Source: Planctomycetota bacterium (GTDB lineage: Bacteria > Planctomycetota > Planctomycetia > Pirellulales > Pirellulaceae). From it: DNA of 5,536 bases. The position numbers and the translations under genes are program-made. Below the pieces are notes generated by a model. It was not told the DNA's origin, did not search any database, and saw nothing but the letters and a program-made list of their open reading frames with translations. This document shows positions 1 to 5,536 of the stretch, piece by piece. Within the stretch, counting starts at the first letter, position 1, and the number at the start of each line of letters is the position of its first letter. The stretch is taken from the NCBI GenBank assembly GCA_019347795.1, contig JAHWKS010000452.1:1-5536 (forward strand), written 5' to 3'.

Positions 1-1926
1 GATCTCCCGGATCTCCTCCGCCGTCGGGCCGCCGCGCTTGAGGACGAAGTCCACGTCGCGGGCGTAGGACTCCTCGTAGCGATCGATGATCTCGTCGGCG
101 ACGACCGGCCGCAGGTTTCCGGACGGCCGCTCTTCCAGCAACCGGCTATACAGCTCAGTCGCCGCGGCGCCGGGAACCAGGCGCCGCGAGACGCCCGGCG
201 CCTGCTTGAGAGGATCCTCCGGGCCGGCGTAATACGTGATCTCTCGGCCGTCGTCGTAGGCGGTCGAAACCCCGCGCATCAATCCGAGAGTCGAGTTCTC
301 CAGCAGCTCCGCGATCACGGATTCCTCGGAGTGGAACAGCAGCCGCACCTGCGTCCCGGAAACCGCGTCCTGTTGATCCGGGATTCCTTGGAGCACGTGG
401 AAGCCGAGCTCCTTTAGCGATGCCGTCTCGCGGGCCACCTCGGCCCCGTGCTCCCACGTCAGGCCGGACCGCCGAGCGGCCTCGATGCGGATCGGTTGAT
501 TGAACAACTTGGGCGGATCGGCGCCCGCATACGCCGCCCACCCGAGCGTGAGCAGGCCCGACCAGAGCGCGAACAACATCGCTCCGGCCGCCAGCGCGCC
601 TCCGCCGATGATCCAGGCCTTCCGTGCGGACAGGCTTCCATGCCGCGGCCGGATGTTCACCAACACGTTGAGCCCGAACTGGGCCGCAAGCGCCGCCACA
701 ATGAAGGGAAGAAACGCCGAGGCCGCGATCGCGTGCAGCACGATGCTCGGCGCCCCCGAGAGGAAGTTGGCGATTACCAGCGAGCCGATCACCACCGCCG
801 CCAGCCCCGCCATGCCGATCGTCATTACCAGCACCGCCACCCGCGGCCAGCCTTCGTGGCAACTGTAAATGTGCGCAACAGGGGGAATCAGCAGCCCGCT
901 GGCCGCCGCGCACATTAGGTAGTCGGTCCGGCCCGTGATGAAGTACGCCGCCAAGGCAATCAAGGCCCCCAGCACGCACAGCCCAACCCAGTTCGAGGTG
1001 ACCGTCTCTTCGCGACTGAGGGCCAGCCGGCCGAAGCGATCCAGCCGCAATACGAGATTGAACAGCGGACTGGCGACCCAGGTGGCCACCACGAACACGA
1101 TGTACGCCACCAGGATCGGCATGATCCAGGGCGCCAGCGTCGGGTTGCCCGCGGCAATCCGCCGCAGCACGAGGTAACCGGCGTAGGCGCCGAGGATCAC
1201 GCCCCAGCGGGCCTGTCCCGAGAGCTTCATCATCCACAGGAACCAGCCCAGCAGAAGCCGGTAGATGACGTTGCGGGCCTTAATCGCCTCGATGATCCCG
1301 GTGCGGGCCCATTCGTTCGTCGGGTCCAACCGGAGCGACTCGCGGAAGTGCACCATCGCCTTCTGCGGCCGGTTGTTCTCCAGCTCCGTCCATCCCATGT
1401 TGGCGTGGGTGTTGGTATCCTCGGGATCGCGCTGCAGGGCCGTGGCGATGGCCTCCCCCGCTTCGGTGCGGTGGCCGAGCTTCACCAGCGCCATCGCGTG
1501 CAGGTTCGTGCAGGCGACGTGCTCCGGATCGAGCGCGAGTCCCTGCTTCGCCGCTTCCGCCGCCGGCGACCACCGCCGCTGATCGAAGAGCACCTTCGCC
1601 AGTTGGGCGAAGTACGTCGGGTTGAACGGATCCAGTCCGATCGCTTCCCGGATCGCGCTCTCCGCTTCGGGATAGTGATGCAACTCGGCGCTCACGACCG
1701 ACCGGGCGTAGAACGCGAAGGGGAACTCGGGATCCAGGCCGACCGCCGCCTCCACTTCGCGGACCGCCTCGTCGTACCGGCGTCGCTCGGCCAGGCAGAT
1801 TCCCAAGAGGGCGTGCGACGCGGCGTCGTCCGGATCGCGGGAGAGCGATTGACGAAGCTCCTGCTCGGCCAGGTCATACCGGGACTGGTCGAACAACATC
1901 AGCGCGCGTTGATAGTGCGGGTTCAC
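1..1926 (-). CDS. TPR-repeat polytopic membrane protein (3' end beyond window)
   Basis: The frame is open for 642 codons from a GTG at 1924-1926 to the left edge, with no stop, so the protein is C-terminally truncated by the window. Residues 1-205 form about six TPR repeats; helix pairs end in typical LDP/RDP turns near 31, 66, 99, 133, 167 and 201. Residues about 221-466 contain six to eight hydrophobic segments (for example near 241-257, 264-293, 313-331, 361-388, 392-426 and 436-466), so this part lies in the inner membrane. Residues from 470 on are soluble and charged; I do not recognise this domain. GTG is preferred over the ATG at 1897-1899 because the first TPR helix starts at residue 4, although no good Shine-Dalgarno precedes it. 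It lies 9 bases after the stop of the AAA+ ATPase gene and in the same frame, so co-transcription and translational coupling are likely. TPRs usually bind proteins; partnership with the ATPase is inferred from context only. Confidence 0.85.
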   Translation of the reverse strand, partial: MNPHYQRALMLFDQSRYDLAEQELRQSLSRDPDDAASHALLGICLAERRRYDEAVREVEAAVGLDPEFPFAFYARSVVSAELHHYPEAESAIREAIGLDPFNPTYFAQLAKVLFDQRRWSPAAEAAKQGLALDPEHVACTNLHAMALVKLGHRTEAGEAIATALQRDPEDTNTHANMGWTELENNRPQKAMVHFRESLRLDPTNEWARTGIIEAIKARNVIYRLLLGWFLWMMKLSGQARWGVILGAYAGYLVLRRIAAGNPTLAPWIMPILVAYIVFVVATWVASPLFNLVLRLDRFGRLALSREETVTSNWVGLCVLGALIALAAYFITGRTDYLMCAAASGLLIPPVAHIYSCHEGWPRVAVLVMTIGMAGLAAVVIGSLVIANFLSGAPSIVLHAIAASAFLPFIVAALAAQFGLNVLVNIRPRHGSLSARKAWIIGGGALAAGAMLFALWSGLLTLGWAAYAGADPPKLFNQPIRIEAARRSGLTWEHGAEVARETASLKELGFHVLQGIPDQQDAVSGTQVRLLFHSEESVIAELLENSTLGLMRGVSTAYDDGREITYYAGPEDPLKQAPGVSRRLVPGAAATELYSRLLEERPSGNLRPVVADEIIDRYEESYARDVDFVLKRGGPTAEEIREI

Positions 1927-1935
1927 GAGGGCGAC

Positions 1936-3273
1936 TCACAGCTTGAGGAACTTCAGCACGTCGTCGTAGAGGCCGCCTTCGTTGGAGTAGAGGGCGTAGT
2001 TCCTCGCCGTAGCGAACCACTCCCGCGTCGTGGGACGGAGCGAGCGGGCGATCGCCGCAAGGTCCTTGCCCGCGAGCGGCCGGAGGGCGCCGGCCTTCAT
2101 CGCCTCGCGGAGCTTGGCCTCAATCGCCTGGTCGATCACCGCCTTGATGTCGGCGCCCGAGAAGCCGTCCATCTGCTTCGCCAGGGCCGTAAAGTCGATC
2201 GCCTCCTGCGGCTTGTCGCGCAACTGGAGGCGAAGGATCTCCGTCCGGGCGGCGGCGTCCGGCGGCGGGACGAACAAGATGCGGTCGAACCGCCCCGGCC
2301 GGCGGAAGGCAGGATCGATATGCCAGGGGGCGTTCGTGGCGGCCAGCACCAGGACGCCGTCGTTGGAGCTTTCCACGCCGTCCATCTCGGCCAGGAACTG
2401 GTTGATCAATTGCCGTCCGCTGCCGCTGTTCATGTCGCTGCGGCGTCCGCCCAGCGCGTCGGCCTCGTCGAAGAACAGCACGCACGGCTTGTTGTACCTT
2501 GCTTGCTGAAAGAGCTGCCGGAGGTTGCGCTCGCTCTGGCCGGTCCACATGTCCAGCACGTCGCTGATGCCGACCGAGAGGAACCCGGCCCCGATCTCGC
2601 CGGCGGTGGCGCGGGCCAGGTAGGTCTTTCCGCAGCCGGGCGGGCCGTACATGAGGATCCCCCCGCCGATCGCCTTCCCGTACGCCTTATACATCTCGGG
2701 ATGCTGCATCGGGTAGAGTATCTTGAGGGCGATTTCCTCCTTGAGCGACTGCATCCCGCCCACGTCGTCGAACTTGATCTGCGGCCGCTCCACTTCGCCG
2801 GGAACCTCGCCGCCGGGGGCCTGCCACGACTGGCGGACGCGCCCCTCGTGGACTTCGCCCTGGTCGAAGCCTTCGCCCACGCCCAACTCGCGGGCGAGCT
2901 GCTCGTTGGCGGCATCGGGATCGGCTTCCAGCGCCTGCTTGTATTGCGAGACGGCGCCGCGCACGTCCCCTTCGCGCAACAACAGCCGCGCGTGGAGTAC
3001 GAAGGCCTCCGCCGGCGCGATCGACTGCCGGCAGAGATCCTCGACGATGACCATCGCCTGGCTCGTCTTGTCCTGCTGAAAGTAGATGCGGGCCAGCTCC
3101 AGCTTCACGCCGTCATCGTGAGGCGCCAGGGAAAGCGTCTCGCGATACTCCTGCTCGGCCTCCTCCAGTCGGCCTAAGCCCGCGAACGTCTTCGCCAGGT
3201 GCACCCGCAATGGAACGTTGTCGGGCGACACCCGCAACGCCTCCCGCAAGGCCTGAATATGCTCTTCGTTCAT
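1936..3273 (-). CDS. TPR-domain AAA+ ATPase, Cdc48/Vps4-like
   Basis: This 445-residue protein has two parts. Residues 1-120 are about three TPR repeats, and 120-162 is a Gly/Glu-rich linker. Residues 163-445 are one classical AAA module: the DDVGGM entry motif (169-174), Walker A GPPGCGKT (210-217), pore loop MWTGQSER (242-249) with aromatic W243, Walker B LFFDEAD (266-272), sensor 1 N314, arginine fingers R325/R328 in RRPGRFD, and the FSGAD sensor-2 helix (371-375). The C-terminal tail around REWFATARNYA (417-427) recalls the final helix of Vps4/katanin-type ATPases. All catalytic residues are present, so an active hexameric ATPase that threads or remodels proteins is expected. The TPRs take the place of the usual substrate-recognition domain. 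The start is an ATG with GGAG 8 bases upstream. It is the first gene of a two-gene operon with the TPR-membrane protein. The substrate is unknown. Confidence 0.95.
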   Translation of the reverse strand: MNEEHIQALREALRVSPDNVPLRVHLAKTFAGLGRLEEAEQEYRETLSLAPHDDGVKLELARIYFQQDKTSQAMVIVEDLCRQSIAPAEAFVLHARLLLREGDVRGAVSQYKQALEADPDAANEQLARELGVGEGFDQGEVHEGRVRQSWQAPGGEVPGEVERPQIKFDDVGGMQSLKEEIALKILYPMQHPEMYKAYGKAIGGGILMYGPPGCGKTYLARATAGEIGAGFLSVGISDVLDMWTGQSERNLRQLFQQARYNKPCVLFFDEADALGGRRSDMNSGSGRQLINQFLAEMDGVESSNDGVLVLAATNAPWHIDPAFRRPGRFDRILFVPPPDAAARTEILRLQLRDKPQEAIDFTALAKQMDGFSGADIKAVIDQAIEAKLREAMKAGALRPLAGKDLAAIARSLRPTTREWFATARNYALYSNEGGLYDDVLKFLKL

Positions 3274-3281
3274 GGGACCGT

Positions 3282-3285
3282 CTCC
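3282..3285 (-). promoter_or_regulatory. Ribosome-binding site of the AAA+ ATPase gene
   Basis: GGAG on the minus strand lies 8 bases before the ATG at 3271-3273. This supports that start. Confidence 0.6.
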
Positions 3286-3349
3286 GAATTATCTGCGGTA
3301 TCCCGAAGTTCTGCGAATATCGCGGATGCGGCCGCGCCGGGCAATGGCT

Positions 3350-3378
3350 AGCATAGTAGGAAACGGATCGGAGGCGAA
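3350..3378 (-). promoter_or_regulatory. Weak sigma70-like promoter candidate for the AAA/TPR operon
   Basis: On the minus strand, TTCGCC (3373-3378) is followed after 17 bases by TATGCT (3350-3355), about 75 bases upstream of the ATPase start. The -10 box is fair and the -35 box is poor. The site sits in the 153-base spacer between two divergent genes, where a promoter must exist, but the sequence match alone is weak. Confidence 0.25.
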
Positions 3379-3414
3379 CGCCTTTCTCATCAAAGCTCGC
3401 AGGTCCGCAATCTC

Positions 3415-3420
3415 GGAGGG
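3415..3420 (+). promoter_or_regulatory. Strong ribosome-binding site of the rlaP-like pseudogene
   Basis: GGAGGG lies 6 bases before the GTG at 3427. It fixes the GTG as the original start and shows that the translation signal has survived although the gene is broken. Confidence 0.65.
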
Positions 3421-3426
3421 CTTGCC

Positions 3427-3787
3427 GTGAACATCGACCTCGGATTGCACAAGCAGGTGGACGAGCACCCGTACCCGCTGCTGTTCGCCACGATCAGCGG
3501 GGGGCATCTGTACGGCTTCCCCTCGCCGGATTCGGACTACGACCTGCGGGGCGTGCACCTGCTGCCGCTGGAAGAGGTCGTCGGGTTGAAGATCGGCTGT
3601 GAAACTCGGGCATTCACGATGGCCTGGCGATCGACCTGGTGACGCACGACGCCAGGAAGTTCTTCGGGCTGATGCTCAAGAAGAACGATAGAACTGGGGC
3701 GGGCGTTCTGACGAGAGCAATCTGCCCGAGCAGCCGAGCGGCGCCGAGGCGCTCCATGACCTGCTTGTCCGGGAGCGATTGCAGTAA
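3427..3787 (+). pseudogene. Degraded RlaP/COG3541-type DNA polymerase beta superfamily nucleotidyltransferase
   Basis: The intact family transfers nucleotides using a pol-beta fold; RlaP (PF10127) is linked with RNA repair. The first segment (3427 to about 3612, GTG start) reads MNIDLGLHKQ and then HLYGFPSPDSDYDLRGV, containing the nucleotidyltransferase DxD aspartates (D37, D39). The frame is then lost and resumes in a second frame at 3615 as HDGLAIDLVTHDARKFFGL, up to KKN near 3686. The text then jumps to a C-terminal piece: IELGRAF (3688-3708), one extra T at 3709, then DESNLPEQPS and HDLLVRERLQ to a TAA at 3785-3787. These pieces fit the two ends of the family as I remember it, so a large central part, about half of a protein of roughly 250 residues, has been deleted, with at least three frame breaks. 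Without correction the first frame stops at 3642 after 71 codons, which is too short to be active. Family assignment is from recall, not a search. Confidence 0.8.
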
Positions 3788-3796
3788 CACCGCCCG

Positions 3797-3899
3797 CCTG
3801 CCAGCGGGGCGAGAGCGAGAGGATCCTCTCCAACCGCACCAACCCGCGGCTCCATCGGCAGCAGTGAATCGACCTCCGCATGCTGCTGTCGCTGGCAGG
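3797..3899. repeat. Widely spaced 10-bp inverted repeat enclosing a 14-bp palindrome
   Basis: CCTGCCAGCG (3797-3806) is repeated inverted as CGCTGGCAGG (3890-3899). Between them is a perfect palindrome, GAGAGGATCCTCTC (3817-3830). No convincing gene is present here. It could be a remnant of a small mobile repeat or chance in GC-rich DNA. Confidence 0.3.
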
Positions 3900-3921
3900 G
3901 AGCGACCGCTCGGGTCTCAAC

Positions 3922-3976
3922 AAAAAGACCGCTGACTCCGAAGGGATGGGGGGCAATCCCTTCGCCGTCAGCGGTC
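3922..3976 (-). terminator. Rho-independent terminator downstream of the tRNA-Cys fragment and integrase
   Basis: Read on the minus strand, a perfect 10-bp outer stem (3967-3976 with 3927-3936), a 2x2 internal mismatch and a 9-bp inner stem (3956-3964 with 3939-3947) enclose an 8-base loop, followed by five T (3922-3926). It begins 10 bases after the tRNA discriminator position, so it is probably the original tRNA-Cys terminator on the host side of the junction. It now also ends the integrase transcript. Confidence 0.8.
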
Positions 3977-3986
3977 GCACAAGAGG

Positions 3987-4033
3987 AGGCGCCGACCGGA
4001 CTCGAACCGGTAGTCGCGGATTTGCAATCCGCG
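3987..4033 (-). tRNA. tRNA-Cys(GCA) 3' half (partial, attachment-site copy)
   Basis: On the minus strand the sequence reads as the second part of a tRNA. The anticodon stem GCGGA/TCCGC (4028-4032 with 4016-4020) encloses the loop TTGCAAA (4021-4027) with anticodon GCA at 4023-4025. A 4-base variable loop follows, then a T arm ACCGG-TTCGAGT-CCGGT, the acceptor 3' strand CGGCGCC and discriminator T (3987). The next bases are CCT, so CCA is not encoded. U73 and the GCA anticodon mark tRNA-Cys. The 5' half is absent: the 26 bases upstream contain the integrase stop, no D-stem and no GG of the D-loop, and only the first four acceptor bases plus one wobble could pair. This is therefore a 3' remnant, not a working tRNA. 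An intact copy should lie elsewhere. Confidence 0.8.
4015..4033. other. Putative att core (tRNA-Cys anticodon stem-loop)
   Basis: Six-base inverted arms CGCGGA (4015-4020) and TCCGCG (4028-4033) flank a 7-base centre (4021-4027). This is the arm-spacer-arm layout expected of a tyrosine-recombinase crossover site. It coincides with the tRNA anticodon arm, a known integration sublocation for this enzyme class, and similarity to a tRNA stops at this point. The integrase gene ends 18 bases away. The exact crossover cannot be read without the partner site. Confidence 0.55.
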
Positions 4034-4051
4034 TGTGGGAAACGTAAACCA

Positions 4052-5278
4052 TTACGCCGTATCGGTTTTCGGCGAGATCTTTTTGTTTGTGCGCGCTGCG
4101 TGCGCGTTCTGCACCGGTTTCGGGATTGCAAGAACGTGGCGCGGCCGGCTTACCGTGGCACCGAACGGGAGCGACGCGATCGCATCCCGCTTCGCACTCT
4201 CGGTCGCCTTCGCGTAAATGTTCATCGTCATGGCCAGCGTGGAATGCCCCAGGATCGCTTGCACGGCTTTCGGGCTGGCGCCGCCGTCGATGGTCAAAGT
4301 GGCGAACGTGCCGCGCAGGGAGTGAATATCGACGCCCCCTCCCGGCTCGGCACCGTCGATGCCCGCCCGGCGGCAGACGGCGTAAAACTTCTCCAGGAGG
4401 TTGTTTTTCAACGGCGTGTTTGCCGTCGTGACGAAAACGTGGTCGCGGGAGAAGTTCCGCAGTTGCCGCTCCGTGTGCCACGGCGTCACCCCTTCCACCG
4501 GCTCGCGATCCTTCGCCCGGTCCCGCAGGTCGGTCAGCATCGCCATCAATTCATCGTCCAAGGGAATCTCCCGCGTCTTGCGAGACTTCGCCATGCCGGC
4601 GCGGATGACGATGCACCGGCCGGCGAAGTCGATGTCGGAGAACCGCAGTTCAACCAATTCCTCGCGACGGATTCCCGTGCTGCAAAACATCCGCCAGACC
4701 GGCCGGAGGTATGCCGAGCTATGCTCGAAAATCGCCGTCGCTTCCTCCACCGTGAGCGCCCGGCGGTTCTTCCGCTTGGTGTCGTTCGGCAGCGGCTTGA
4801 TTTTCGCCAGCGGATTGCTGCCGATGAACCGGTGCTCCGCGCCGTAATTGAACATGGTGGACAGCGCCCCCACTTCCATGTTGATCGTTCTCGGCGATGC
4901 GTCCTTCGCCAGCCGATCTTGCCGGTAGACGACGATGACGGCGGCCGTGATTTGGGAAACGCGGGTCGCGGGAACGGCGGATTCGCCCTCCAGGATGTTC
5001 GCCAGATTCTCCCGGTATCGCTTCACCGTGGACGGCCGCAGCGTTTGATCGCAATGCCGCAACCACTCGTCGCGCAGTTCCGTCAGCGAAAAATCGTTGT
5101 CGAGTAATCCGAAGTCCGCCCTGTCCGCCCGGGCCTTCATCTCGTTCAGAAGTTCCTTGGCGGCATCGAGATTTGTTGAAAGCCGCTTTCGGATCAGGCG
5201 ACCACCCGCTCGGAACCTGGCGTAGTACACGCCATTTCGTTCCCAAAGACCGTCGGGGAGTTTTCGTTTTCGTGGCAT
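4052..5278 (-). CDS. Tyrosine recombinase (phage-type integrase)
   Basis: This 408-residue protein cuts and rejoins DNA at att sites to integrate or excise its element. Residues 1-55 are basic (MPRKRKLPDGLW, then GGRLIRKRLSTN) and fit an arm-type DNA-binding domain. Residues about 62-160 fit the helical core-binding (SAM-like) domain. Residues 170-370 are the catalytic domain: R204 in TGIRREEL, the beta-hairpin lysine (K234 or K231 in AKSRKTREIPL), H319 and R322 in HSLRG, H345 in LGHSTLAM, and the nucleophile Y355 in NIYAKA. The full catalytic set is present and the length is normal, so it should be active. A tail of about 50 residues follows the tyrosine. The stop (TAA, 4052-4054) lies just upstream of the tRNA-Cys remnant. 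The ATG at 5276-5278 has no good Shine-Dalgarno; no upstream in-frame start was found nearby. By eye it is less GC-rich than the operon at the left, which fits horizontal acquisition. Confidence 0.95.
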   Translation of the reverse strand: MPRKRKLPDGLWERNGVYYARFRAGGRLIRKRLSTNLDAAKELLNEMKARADRADFGLLDNDFSLTELRDEWLRHCDQTLRPSTVKRYRENLANILEGESAVPATRVSQITAAVIVVYRQDRLAKDASPRTINMEVGALSTMFNYGAEHRFIGSNPLAKIKPLPNDTKRKNRRALTVEEATAIFEHSSAYLRPVWRMFCSTGIRREELVELRFSDIDFAGRCIVIRAGMAKSRKTREIPLDDELMAMLTDLRDRAKDREPVEGVTPWHTERQLRNFSRDHVFVTTANTPLKNNLLEKFYAVCRRAGIDGAEPGGGVDIHSLRGTFATLTIDGGASPKAVQAILGHSTLAMTMNIYAKATESAKRDAIASLPFGATVSRPRHVLAIPKPVQNAHAARTNKKISPKTDTA

Positions 5279-5362
5279 CGACTTGCACTTGCTCGAAGGA
5301 ACACCGTCTACCTCCGCCCCACAAGAATTCGCTTCCCGAGCGGTCTTCTTATCCTCACAACG

Positions 5363-5410
5363 AAAAAACCCCGCCGTCCCAGAGTCGTCACACCCGCAAG
5401 GCCGGCGGGG
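5363..5410 (-). terminator. Rho-independent terminator upstream of the integrase
   Basis: On the minus strand CCCCGCCG (5403-5410) pairs perfectly with CGGCGGGG (5369-5376) across a 26-base loop and is followed by six T (5363-5368). It would stop transcription arriving from the right and insulate the integrase from upstream genes. The integrase promoter would then lie in 5279-5362, where I see no clear boxes. Confidence 0.65.
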
Positions 5411-5448
5411 CTCAAAGATTGATCGGCTTGTCCTGCGGATGCGACGCT

Positions 5449-5536
5449 TCAGTTTACCATGATCGGAATCGGCGGCAATAGACGGGCGTTCAGATACCGA
5501 TGGCTGTCGATCGTCCTGCTAAACCGGATGGAGCGG
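5449..5536 (-). CDS. Possible C-terminal end of an unknown gene (weak)
   Basis: A minus-strand frame is open from the right edge for 28 codons to a TGA at 5449-5451, ending in LLPPIPIMVN. No family is recognised. The only support is the terminator that starts 38 bases further downstream. A plus-strand frame starting at ATG 5459 is also open to the edge but has no ribosome-binding site. Either or both may be chance. Confidence 0.18.
   Translation of the reverse strand, partial: RSIRFSRTIDSHRYLNARLLPPIPIMVN

Larger units (their letters stand above)
3987..5536. mobile_element. One end of an integrated element at tRNA-Cys (continues right)
   Basis: A complete tyrosine recombinase gene directly abuts a 3' fragment of tRNA-Cys in the same orientation. 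When such an element enters a tRNA gene it usually restores the tRNA at one end and leaves a duplicate 3' fragment at the other. The fragment here therefore marks the end lying towards 3987, and the element extends through the integrase past 5536. Cargo genes, the intact tRNA and the second att site are outside the window. Whether it is a prophage, integrative conjugative element or island cannot be told. Confidence 0.65.

Noticed and set aside
155..1237. A 360-codon minus-strand frame inside the membrane TPR gene
   Set aside because: It is Arg/Gly/Ala-rich and lacks recognisable segments, while the overlapping frame gives clean membrane helices and joins the TPR region without a break.
1348..3177. 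A 609-codon open frame on the plus strand
   Set aside because: It is antisense to both operon genes, is rich in Arg, Leu, Val and His, matches no domain, and crosses the gene boundary at 1926-1938. It results from high GC codon bias in the true genes.
3289..3558. A small minus-strand gene in the divergent spacer
   Set aside because: It overlaps the well-supported start and DxD region of the rlaP-like pseudogene on the other strand and has no recognisable features.
3639..3935. A separate 98-codon plus-strand gene
   Set aside because: Its start lies within the conserved LVTHDARKFF segment of the broken nucleotidyltransferase and its later part is frameshifted text without family character.
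3987..4058. A full-length tRNA-Cys starting at 4058
   Set aside because: The spacing of 26 bases before the anticodon stem and the first bases GGCG fit, but two acceptor pairs are mismatched, one is wobble, no D-stem forms and the D-loop GG is missing. The bases also encode the integrase stop.
3537..4481. A 314-codon minus-strand frame spanning the pseudogene, the tRNA remnant and the integrase 3' part
   Set aside because: It runs through the tRNA remnant and the terminator and is out of frame with the integrase. No coherent protein character.
4022..5107. A 361-codon plus-strand frame
   Set aside because: It is antisense to the integrase, whose catalytic residues are all in place, and is composed mostly of Arg-rich text.
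1..5536. CRISPR array, rRNA or insertion sequence
   Set aside because: No regularly spaced direct repeats, no rRNA text and no transposase motif or terminal repeats were seen on either strand.

Overview
The window looks like a GC-rich bacterial chromosome, most likely a planctomycete. That placement is an inference from the general look of the proteins: a Cdc48/Vps4-type AAA+ ATPase with an N-terminal TPR domain paired with a TPR-membrane protein, a protein pair I associate with that phylum. No marker gene here proves it.

Left part (1-3273, all minus strand). This holds a two-gene operon. The upstream gene (1936-3273) encodes a 445-residue AAA+ ATPase whose usual substrate-binding N-domain is replaced by TPR repeats. 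Nine bases after its stop, in the same reading frame, begins a second gene (start at 1926) that runs off the left edge. It encodes six TPR repeats, a block of several membrane helices and an unrecognised soluble C-terminal domain. A reasonable but unproven model is an ATP-driven protein-remodelling machine recruited to the membrane through TPR contacts.

Middle (3274-3986). A 153-base divergent spacer separates the operon from a plus-strand gene with an excellent ribosome-binding site. That gene is a broken copy of an RlaP/COG3541-type nucleotidyltransferase. The start, the DxD-containing N-terminus and the exact C-terminus are recognisable, but they lie in different frames and about half the gene is missing. 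A non-coding stretch with small palindromes follows, then a strong minus-strand terminator.

Right part (3987-5536). The 3' half of a tRNA-Cys(GCA) gene lies directly downstream of a complete 408-residue tyrosine recombinase, both on the minus strand. The 5' half of the tRNA is missing and is replaced by the end of the integrase gene. This is the signature of one end of an integrated element that uses the tRNA-Cys anticodon arm as its attachment site. The element extends to the right beyond the window, where the intact tRNA-Cys and the second att copy are expected. Upstream of the integrase is a second minus-strand terminator, with a possible gene end beyond it at the window edge.

Overall the window is a junction between stable host chromosome (the AAA/TPR operon and a decaying RNA-repair-type gene) and a tRNA-targeted mobile element. 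No CRISPR array, rRNA or insertion sequence was seen.
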